Of a stretch of 64,000 bases of DNA, positions 53,668 to 61,400 are shown piece by piece. Location of the stretch: assembly GCF_001429185.1 (NCBI RefSeq), contig NZ_LMIW01000009.1, forward strand, positions 1 to 64,000. The letters run 5' to 3'. How positions within the stretch are numbered: position 1 is the stretch's first letter; the number at the start of each line of letters is the position of its first letter. Source of the DNA: Terrabacter sp. Root85 (GTDB taxonomy: Bacteria; Actinomycetota; Actinomycetes; Actinomycetales; Dermatophilaceae). The notes below the pieces were generated by a model that ran no database searches, was not told the origin of the DNA, and was given only the letters and a program-made list of their open reading frames with translations. The translations under genes were made by a program, and so were the position numbers.

Positions 53668-55218
53668 TCACGACGTGGCTGGCCCCTGAGCCAGGTCGTC
53701 ACGCAGCACTCGCTTGAGCAGCTTGCCGCTCTGGTTGCGGGGCAGCTCGTCGACGAAGTGGATCGCCTTGGGCAGCTTGAAGGGCGCGAGGCTGGCGCGG
53801 GCATGGTCGACGAGCTCGGTCTCGGTCACCGTCTGTCCGTCGCGCAGGACGACGACGGCGGTGACGGCCTCGACCCAGCGTTCGTGCGGCGTTGCGATGA
53901 CGGCGACCTCGGCCACGGCAGGGTGGGTGTAGAGCGCGTCCTCGACCTCGCGGGAGGCGACCATGACGCCGCCGGTGTTGATGACGTCCTTGATGCGATC
54001 GACGACGGTGAGGTAGCCGGCGTCGTCGCGGGTGACGAGGTCGCCGGAGTGGAACCACCCGTCACGGTAGGCCTCGGCCGTCGCGTCCTGCTTGTTCCAG
54101 TAGCCGGTGCACAGCTGCGGCGATCGGTAGAGCAGCTCGCCCGACTCCCCGGCGGGGACGTCGGTGCCTTCGGGGTCGACGACGCGTGCCTCGACGAAGA
54201 GCACGGTGCGGCCGCACGCCTCGGGTCGCTCGGCGTGCTCCTCGGGCCGCAGCACCGTGGCGAGCGGGCCGATCTCGGACTGCCCGAAGCAGTTCCAGAA
54301 GCCGAGCCCGGGCAGGCGCTGCTGGAGCCGGTCACGCACCGGGACCGGCATGATCGACGCGCCGTAGTACGCCTTGCGGAGCGAGCCGAGGTCGGCGGTC
54401 TCGAGCGCCGGGTGGTTGGAGAGCGGTACCCAGACGGTGGGGGCGAGGAAGAGCGAGCCGATGCCGTGCGTGGCGACCCGCTCGAGGATCGTCGCGACGT
54501 CGGGACGGGGCAGCAGGTGGTTCGTCGCGCCGACCGCGAGGTAGGGCAGGAGGAAGACGTGCATCTGGGCCGAGTGGTAGAGCGGCATCGAGTGGAGTGG
54601 GGCGTCGTCCTCGCACAGGTCGAGGCCGACGATGCACGAGACGTACTCGTGGACGAGGGCCCGGTGCGTCATCATCGCGCCCTTGGGCTGGGACGTCGTG
54701 CCCGAGGTGTAGAGCAGCTGGACGAGGTCGGTGTCGCGCGTCCCGACGTCGAGCGTGGGCACATCGCCCTCGCTCCACCGCGGCAGCACGGCGTCGTCCC
54801 CGCCGTGGAGCAGCAGCACCTGCTCGAGGTCGGTGTCGGCGCGCACGGCCTCGACGCCGTCGCGCAGCGTCACGTCGACGAGCGCGACGCGCGCGCCTGA
54901 GTCGCGCAGCAGGTAGGTCAGCTCGGGGCCGGTCAGCGCGTAGTTGACGGGGACGTGGACGAGGCCCGCGCGGGCACAGCCGAGGTAGGCGAGCAGGTAG
55001 GCGTCGGAGTTGACCCCGACCGTCGCGACGCGGTCGCCGCCGGCGAGTCCGAGACCGAGCAGGTGCGCGGCCGCGCGGGACACGGCGGCGTCGAGGGCGG
55101 CATACGTCCACGTGCGGTCGTCGAAGACGAGCGCGACCCGGTCCGGATGGCGCGCGGCGCTGCGGCGGACGACGTCGTCGACGGTGCTCGAGGTGATCTG
55201 CGCGGTGCTGACGCTCAT
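53668..55218 (-). CDS. acyl-CoA synthetase, AMP-forming
   Basis: The 516-residue enzyme has the adenylate-forming motifs: LLYTSGTTSQPKGAMMTH (P-loop), FGQSEIGPLATVL, WFHSGDLVTRDDAGYLTVVDRIKDVINTGGVMVASREVE and the C-terminal lysine in PRNQSGKLLKRVL. It activates a carboxylic acid to its CoA ester; chain length is unknown. It follows the enoyl-CoA hydratase gene with a four-base overlap, so the pair should serve one acid degradation route. Confidence 0.92.
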   Translation of the reverse strand: MSVSTAQITSSTVDDVVRRSAARHPDRVALVFDDRTWTYAALDAAVSRAAAHLLGLGLAGGDRVATVGVNSDAYLLAYLGCARAGLVHVPVNYALTGPELTYLLRDSGARVALVDVTLRDGVEAVRADTDLEQVLLLHGGDDAVLPRWSEGDVPTLDVGTRDTDLVQLLYTSGTTSQPKGAMMTHRALVHEYVSCIVGLDLCEDDAPLHSMPLYHSAQMHVFLLPYLAVGATNHLLPRPDVATILERVATHGIGSLFLAPTVWVPLSNHPALETADLGSLRKAYYGASIMPVPVRDRLQQRLPGLGFWNCFGQSEIGPLATVLRPEEHAERPEACGRTVLFVEARVVDPEGTDVPAGESGELLYRSPQLCTGYWNKQDATAEAYRDGWFHSGDLVTRDDAGYLTVVDRIKDVINTGGVMVASREVEDALYTHPAVAEVAVIATPHERWVEAVTAVVVLRDGQTVTETELVDHARASLAPFKLPKAIHFVDELPRNQSGKLLKRVLRDDLAQGPATS

Positions 55219-56030
55219 GGGGTGTCTCCGGGGTCGGGGCGTTCGCGAGGTCGGTCGGGTCGGTGGGCGGGCGCGGCGAAGGACTCGAGGAGGGCTCCCG
55301 CCTCGGCGCCCCCGGCGAGCCGCGCGATGGTCGCGGCCTCGTCGGCGAGCTGGTCGGCATACGGGCGCTCACCCGCGAGGCGCAGCAGGCGGGCTGCCTC
55401 GCCGACGGCCTCGCGGGGGAGGGCGGCGATCGCGGCGACGACCTCGCCGGCGCGGGCGTCGAGGTCCGGGGCGGGGCACACCTCGGTGACGAGCCCCCAG
55501 TCGAGCGCGGTCGCCGCGTCGATGGGGGTGCCGGTCAGCAGGAAGAGGGCCGCCCGGCGCGCGCCGACCGCGCCGGGCAGCAGGGCGCTGACGCCGCAGT
55601 CGGGCGACAGGCCGACGCCGGGGTAGGCCGCGACGAACGTCGCGTGGTCGGCCGCGAGGACCACGTCGGAGGCGAGGACGAGGCCGACACCGGCGCCCGC
55701 GGCGGCGCCCTGGACCACCGCGACGACCGGGACCGGCAGCGCGCGCAGGGCCGTGAGCGTCTCGTGCAGGATCCCCGCCAGCTCGGCGACGAAGGCCCGG
55801 CGCTCGGGTGCCGCGGCCATGGCGCGCACGTCGCCGCCGGCGCAGAAGAGCCGGCCGTCGGCCCGGAGGACGACGACGTGCACCGGCCCGGAGGCGCTCG
55901 CGACCGCGCCGACCGCGTCGCGCAGCGCGATGGCGGTCGGCAGGTCCACGGCGTTGCCGGCGTCGGGTCGCGCGAGCCGGATCGTGGCCACGCCGTCCGA
56001 CACCGACAGCATCGGCACCGTCGTCGTCAC
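55215..56030 (-). CDS. enoyl-CoA hydratase/isomerase family protein
   Basis: The 271-residue crotonase-fold protein has RLARPDAGNAVDLPTAIALRDAV, the first oxyanion-hole segment FCAGGDVRAMAA and the second region AAGAGVGLVLASDVVLAADHATFVAAYPGVGLSPDCGVSALLPG. The catalytic-Glu position after GLSPD holds a Cys-Gly-Val sequence instead of the hydratase Glu, so an isomerase or other crotonase activity is possible. GTG 56030 is the family-length start. It leads the operon with the acyl-CoA synthetase. Confidence 0.88.
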   Translation of the reverse strand: MTTTVPMLSVSDGVATIRLARPDAGNAVDLPTAIALRDAVGAVASASGPVHVVVLRADGRLFCAGGDVRAMAAAPERRAFVAELAGILHETLTALRALPVPVVAVVQGAAAGAGVGLVLASDVVLAADHATFVAAYPGVGLSPDCGVSALLPGAVGARRAALFLLTGTPIDAATALDWGLVTEVCPAPDLDARAGEVVAAIAALPREAVGEAARLLRLAGERPYADQLADEAATIARLAGGAEAGALLESFAAPAHRPDRPRERPDPGDTP

Positions 56031-56136
56031 GGGCTCATCCTGCCCCGCCGGAGCCGTCCTGGGGAGGGGTGGCGCACGGAACGACCGGTCGCGTATGCCG
56101 TCCGGCGTGGTCGGCGGCCCCGTACAGTGACTGGGC

Positions 56137-56736
56137 ATGGACTTCGTGACACGAGGGTTCCAGGGTCGGCCACGCGGCCGCGACGACCGGCTGCCCCCGG
56201 GCCAGTACCTCACCGGTGACTTCCCGGTGCTCTCGGCGGGCCCCACCTCGAACGTCGACCACGACGAGTTCGAGCTGTGGGTCGCGACGGAGGACGGCAC
56301 CCGCCACACGTGGTCGTGGGCCGAGCTCATGGCCCTCCCGGCCGAGACGGTGACCGTCGACATCCACTGCGTCACGAGCTGGTCCAAGCTCGACACCGAG
56401 TGGCGCGGCGTCTCGCTCGACACCCTCCTCGCCGACGTCGAGACGGCCGCCGACTTCGCGATGGTGCACAGCTACGGCGGCTACACGACGAACCTGCCGC
56501 TCGAGGACCTCCTCGACGGACAGGCCTGGGTCGCGTACGGCTACGACGGCGACGACCTCCGACCCGAGCACGGCGGTCCCGCAAGGCTGCTCGTCCCGCA
56601 CCTCTACTTCTGGAAGTCGGCCAAGTGGGTGCGCGGCATCGAGCTGATGCTCGAGGACTCACCCGGCTTCTGGGAGCAGCTCGGCTACCACGACTACGGC
56701 GACCCATGGCGCGAGCAGCGGTACCAGGGGGACTGA
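56137..56736 (+). CDS. molybdopterin-dependent oxidoreductase, sulfite-oxidase/YedY fold
   Basis: The 199-residue protein is a stand-alone Oxidored_molyb domain: GQYLTGDFPVLSAGPT, then the Mo-binding Cys in DIHCVTSWSKLDTEWRGVSLDTLL (about residue 77), GGYTTNLPLEDLL, and GGPARLLVPHLYFWKSAKWVRGIEL. There is no Tat signal, so it should work in the cytoplasm. TACAGT eight bases before the ATG may be a -10 box. It overlaps the reductase gene that follows, and the two probably form an electron-transfer pair. Confidence 0.92.
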   Translation: MDFVTRGFQGRPRGRDDRLPPGQYLTGDFPVLSAGPTSNVDHDEFELWVATEDGTRHTWSWAELMALPAETVTVDIHCVTSWSKLDTEWRGVSLDTLLADVETAADFAMVHSYGGYTTNLPLEDLLDGQAWVAYGYDGDDLRPEHGGPARLLVPHLYFWKSAKWVRGIELMLEDSPGFWEQLGYHDYGDPWREQRYQGD

Positions 56737-57461
56737 GTGCCCGGCGCGCGTGGCGGGAGGCCACGCTCGTCGAGCGACGTCCCGAGACCGACAGCGCCGT
56801 GACGCTCGTCCTCGACGTCGACGGGTGGCCCGGTCACCTGCCGGGTCAGCACGTCGACGTGCGGCTCACCGCGCCCGACGGCTACACGGCGACCCGGAGC
56901 TACTCCGTCTCGGCGCCCGAGCGCGGTGACCGGGTCGAGCTGACCGTCCAGCGGGTGCCGGACGGGGAGGTCTCGACCTTCCTCGCCGACGGTCTCGCGG
57001 TCGGCGACGCCGTGCGCGTGCGTGGGCCCGTCGGTGGCTGGTTCGTCTGGCGCACCGGGCAGCCCGGGCCCGTGCTGCTCGTGGCCGGCGGCTCCGGCGT
57101 CGTCCCCCTCATGGCGATCCTGCGGGCCCGCGGGCCCGGCGCAGCGCCGTTCCGCCTCGTCTACTCGGTCCGCGGGCCCGACGACGTCATCTACCGCGAC
57201 GAGCTCGCGGTGCTGGCCGCCACGGACGGCGTCGACGTCCGGCTCGTCCACACGCGCCGGGCCCCCGACGTTGACAAGCGCCCGGTCGGCCGGCTGCGCG
57301 AGTCGGACCTCGCCGCGCCCGGCTGGACGGGGGAGGACGCACCCACGTGCTACGTGTGCGGGCCGACCGGCTTCGTCGAGGGCGCTGCCGACCTGCTCGT
57401 CGCGCTCGGCCACGCGGCCGACCGCATCCGGACAGAGCGATTCGGGCCGAGCGGCCCGTGA
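56706..57461 (+). CDS. FAD-dependent ferredoxin-NADP reductase-type oxidoreductase
   Basis: The 251-residue protein has the FNR plan: FAD-binding RSYSVSAPERGD, SGVVPLMAILRARG for the NAD(P) phosphate, and the C-terminal CYVCGPTGFVEGAADLLVALGH. No plant-type [2Fe-2S] domain follows. It likely supplies or removes electrons for the Mo oxidoreductase before it. ATG 56706 lies 31 bases inside that gene; a non-ATG start near the stop is the alternative, since GTG is absent in frame there. Confidence 0.85.
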   Translation: MARAAVPGGLSARRAWREATLVERRPETDSAVTLVLDVDGWPGHLPGQHVDVRLTAPDGYTATRSYSVSAPERGDRVELTVQRVPDGEVSTFLADGLAVGDAVRVRGPVGGWFVWRTGQPGPVLLVAGGSGVVPLMAILRARGPGAAPFRLVYSVRGPDDVIYRDELAVLAATDGVDVRLVHTRRAPDVDKRPVGRLRESDLAAPGWTGEDAPTCYVCGPTGFVEGAADLLVALGHAADRIRTERFGPSGP

Positions 57462-57474
57462 AGGAGGACTTCCC

Positions 57475-57765
57475 ATGACGATCCCCGACGGTCCAGGGCC
57501 CACGGCGGCATACGACGGCAACCTCATGGCCGGCCCGCTCTCGGAGCTCTTCGCGCTCGACGTCACGGTGGCCGTCGTCCGCTGTCGCGGCTGTGGCGCG
57601 GACGCGGAGGTGGCGACGCTGCGTGTCTACGGGCCCGAGCCGGGCCTCGTCGGTCGGTGCCCGGGCTGCGACGACGTGCTCGTCCGGGTCGTCCGCACTC
57701 CCGACGCGGTGTGGCTCGACCTCGGCGGCGTCACGTCACTGCAGGTGCCGGCCCCGAAGCGCTAG
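57475..57765 (+). CDS. DUF6510-like zinc-ribbon protein
   Basis: The 96-residue protein has a DGNLMAGPLSELFALDVT start and two Cys pairs, VRCRGCGADAEV and GRCPGCDDVLVRVV, that fit a zinc ribbon. Small proteins of this kind are found after a Mo-oxidoreductase and an FNR gene in actinobacteria, as here; the role is unknown. AAGGAGGA precedes the ATG, 13 bases after the reductase stop, so the three genes form one operon. Confidence 0.8.
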   Translation: MTIPDGPGPTAAYDGNLMAGPLSELFALDVTVAVVRCRGCGADAEVATLRVYGPEPGLVGRCPGCDDVLVRVVRTPDAVWLDLGGVTSLQVPAPKR

Positions 57766-57800
57766 CCGGGTCAGCTCAACGGTGCGTCCTCGTGCCACAG

Positions 57801-57820
57801 GTGCGCGTTGCAACGCGCAC
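57801..57820. repeat. perfect 20-bp palindrome at a convergent gene end
   Basis: GTGCGCGTTG followed directly by its complement, with no spacer. It lies 36 bases after the DUF6510 stop and 57 before the stop of the convergent gene. A spacer-free palindrome is a better protein site than terminator, though it may extrude as a hairpin. Confidence 0.85.
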
Positions 57821-57876
57821 TCCTGCCGTCGGGGACCATCTCCCGCGCCACCGCGCACCGCTGCCGGTGATCCTGG

Positions 57877-58404
57877 TCAGCTGAGCAGGGCGTGGATGCC
57901 GATGGCGGCGAAGGCGCCCACGGTGAGGACGATCGTGGCGATGCCGACGACGAGAGCACCACGCTGCTCGGTGTTCATCCGCTCCGTCCAGCCGAGCTCC
58001 TTCGCCACACCCCGGATGAGGTCGCGTCCCTCGCCGGCCTGGAACGAGTAGTCGACGACCTTGCCGACCCGACCCGTCCCGGCGTCGACGCCGAACTCGA
58101 CGCGCCGCGAGTAGCTCATCACCCGGCCACGCTTGAACGACCTCTCGGCCGAGAGCGACGCGGTCCCGCCGCTGTAGCTGACGGTGTTGTCGACGTCGGT
58201 GATGCCGTAGCGGCCATCGTCCCTCAGGTGCACCTCGTGGGTGAAGACGCGCTTGAGCCCGTGCGCCCGCGTGATGGTGAGCCACCGGGCGTCGGCGAGG
58301 TCGATGGTCAGGTCGAAGCCGTACGGGCGCTCCGCGACGGCATACGGCGTGCCCTCGGCTGCCGCGCGGGCACGGTCGACGAACTCCTGCGTGCTGCTGC
58401 TCAT
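57877..58404 (-). CDS. hypothetical protein with C-terminal membrane anchor
   Basis: The 175-residue protein has a soluble beta-rich part (FDLTIDLADARWLTITRAHGLKRVFTHEVHLRDDGRYGITDVDNTVSY ... SAERSFKRGRVMSYSRRVEFGVDAGTG) and one C-terminal helix (ALVVGIATIVLTVGAFAAIGIHALL). I recognise no family. It follows the carboxylase gene on the same strand with a 51-base gap that holds a hairpin. Confidence 0.75.
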   Translation of the reverse strand: MSSSTQEFVDRARAAAEGTPYAVAERPYGFDLTIDLADARWLTITRAHGLKRVFTHEVHLRDDGRYGITDVDNTVSYSGGTASLSAERSFKRGRVMSYSRRVEFGVDAGTGRVGKVVDYSFQAGEGRDLIRGVAKELGWTERMNTEQRGALVVGIATIVLTVGAFAAIGIHALLS

Positions 58405-58425
58405 GTGCTCCCCTGTGTGTCGGTG

Positions 58426-58451
58426 GTGGGCGCCCGGATCCGCGCGCCCAC
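58426..58451 (-). terminator. short hairpin between carboxylase and membrane-anchored protein genes
   Basis: GTGGGCGC (58426-58433) pairs with 58444-58451. An 8-bp GC stem without T-tract, placed right after the carboxylase stop on the minus strand. Confidence 0.5.
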
Positions 58452-58455
58452 CCGG

Positions 58456-61400
58456 TCAGCCCTGCAGGCCGGCCTCGATCGCGGCGATGATGCGCGGACG
58501 AATGTCGTGGGCGTCGATGACGGCGTCGACGGACCCGACCGAGACGGCGCGGTGGATGCTGTGCACCGTGTCGAACTCGGACGCGACCTGGCCGAGCTTC
58601 TCGGCGCGCACCGAGCTGCGCAGCTCGGCGAGCTCGGTGGCCAGCCGGGCGCGCTCGACGCCGGTGGCCGACGCGACCCGACCCTCCAGCTCGGTGACGC
58701 GCGGGTCCGACGCCGTGCGGGCGTCGACGTCGCGCGAGAAGACGACGGCCGCCGCCGGCGCACCGCCGAGCACCGACGCGAACGACCCTTCGATGGCCAG
58801 CACCGTCATGCGCGGGTTGAGCGTCTTGGAGAAGACGACGAACGCGCCGCCGTGGTAGCGGGAGACGACGGTGAAGACGATCGGGCCGTCGAAGTTGACG
58901 ATGGCCCGGCCGATCTCGGCGCCGTACTCGAGCTGGAGGCTGCGCATCGACTCGGGTGAGCCGTCGAAGCCCGACAGGTTCGCCAGGACGACGACGGGGC
59001 GGTTGCCGCTCGCCGCGTTGATGGCGCGCGCCACCTTCTTGCTCGACCGCGGGAAGAGCGTGCCGGCCGTGTACGTGTCGGGGCCGTCGGTGGGCGGGAA
59101 GCCGCGGCGCGGCACCGACTTGGACTCGATGCCGATGAGGCACACGGGGATGCCACCGAGGTGGGCGTCCTGCACGACCGCGGTCTCGGCGTCGGCCATG
59201 CCGGCCCAGCGCTCGAGCGGCTCGCGGTCCTGGTCGCTGACGGCCCGCATGAGAGTGCGGATGTCGAACGGCTTCTTGCGGTCCGGGTTGGTGAGCGAGC
59301 TGAAGATGTCGCCGACCGTCTTGAAGCCGGAGTCGGCCAGCTCGTGCGGGTAGAGCGTCACGTCACGGTGCGACGGGTCGCTCGTCGTGACGCGGCGCGG
59401 CCCGGACTCGCCCGGGCTGACGTAGGCGTGCTCGTAGTGCGCCATGAGGATGGCCCGGGCACCCGCGAGATCCTTGGCCCAGTACTGCGCCTGCCCGTTC
59501 GGGCCCATGACGCGGTCGTAGCCACCGATGCCGAAGTTGTCCTCGGCCGAGACGCCGCCGGAGAAGTCGAGCGACTGCTTGCCGGTGAGGACCATGGCGC
59601 TGTCCGGCGTCATGACGAGGATGCCCTTGGTGTGCATGAGCATCGTCGCCTCGGCGTTCCAGTAGGGCTGGGCGCCGACGTTGATGCCGGCGACGACGAT
59701 GTTGATCTCGCCACCCGCCTGGGTGAACTCGATGATCCGCTTGAGGGCACGGGCGACCCAGTCCATGTTCTCGGTGCCGGAGTCCATCGAGATGCGCGCA
59801 CCGGCGGACAGGGAGTACCACTCGAGCGGCACCTGCATCCGCTCGGCGAGGTCGAGGGCCGCGATGACCCGGGCGCACTCGGCCTCGGCCACGGAGCCGA
59901 GCGACCGGAGCGGGTCGCCCGAGAGGACGACGCGCGTCACGCCCTCGGGGTGGCGGACCGTCGGCGAGCTGACGACGGCGACGATGATGCCGGCCTTGTT
60001 GAGACCCTGGGGACGGTCGACGGGCACGAGCGTGCCGGAGTCGTCGAGGTCGTGCTCGACCACCGTGCCGCCGTCGCCGGCGATCATCGACTGGAGCTCG
60101 TAGGGGTAGACGAGACCACGGCGTCGGGCCCGGACGACCTTGGAGGCGTAGTCGTCGAGCGGCTTGAGCGGCTCGGTGGGCGGGGCGCCCAGCGAGCCGG
60201 TGACGCCCGAGCCGGGCTGGTAGAAGAAGCGGCCCGCGATCGGGGCGGGCGCCTCGCCGGGTGCCCCGGCGACCTGCGCCTGCACGAGGACCTCCTCGAT
60301 GCCGGCGCCGGCGGTGACGGGGGCGATCTTGCTCTGGAGCGCCGTCAGCTGGCCGAGGTCGGCCTCGATGGTCGGCCAGATCTGGACCCACACGTGGTTC
60401 ATGTCGAGCCGGGAACCCTTGGCGCCGCGGCTCGCCCGGACCCGACGGATCGCCTCGAGACAGTTGGCGATGGCGCGCTCGACGTGCGGCAGGCCCGACA
60501 CCTGACCGGACTCGTCGCGCACGACGACGACCTGACGCACCTGCGCGAGGGCGACGAGGCGGTGGTCGTCGGGGTTGTCCTTGGCGACGCACTCGTAGAG
60601 CAGGACGTCCTCGGGGGCCTCGAGCCGCGTCACGTCGAAGGACGTGAGGCGCCACAGGTTGAGGCGGCGCCCGACCATGGGGTGCACGCCGCGGACGAGG
60701 CGGTCCTCGACGAGGGTGCCGTCGACGGGGCGGAAGGTGAAGTAGCCGACCGGGCGCCCCTGGCCGGCGCTCACGGCGACGGCGACCCGGCGTACGTCCT
60801 GGGCGAAGGGCAGTTGCTGGAGCAGCGCGGCGAGCTGATCGCTCGCGGCGTCCGGCGACTCGGGCTCCTGCGCCCAGCGCAGGTAGAGGTCGACGACGGA
60901 CTGGAGCCCCGTGGGTCGCGACCACACGTCGTTGGAGACGGCCGCGTCGAGCGGGCTGCCCGGCACGAGCTCGTCGACCCCGCCGATCGTCGACGTCAGG
61001 TGCGTCGGACGCTCGTCGAGCGTGTAGTCGGCGACGGCGAAGGGCCGGTCGCCCTCGGAGAAGGTGCGCAGGCCGTGCAGCTCGTGCTCGCGGTAGTGCC
61101 GCTTGATGAGCACCTCGAGCATCGGCTCGTGCTCGGGTAGCCGCTCCGGCGCCTCCTCGTGGAGGCGCTCGGTGAGGAACCGGACGATCTGCTCGGGGAT
61201 CGCAGCGAGCTCGTCGATGCGCGCCGTGTGGTCGGGTGCGTCGGGCTCGGCCGCGAGCGCCGCGAGCTTGTCGCGGACCCCGGCGAGGACGCTCTGGCGC
61301 TCCTCGTCGACGAGCGGCTGGTCGAACCAGCGGAAGCGGACGCTGCGGGCGAGGTCGCCGATGACGGGGAAGCGCAGCTGGGTCGCGACGACGAGCCGGT

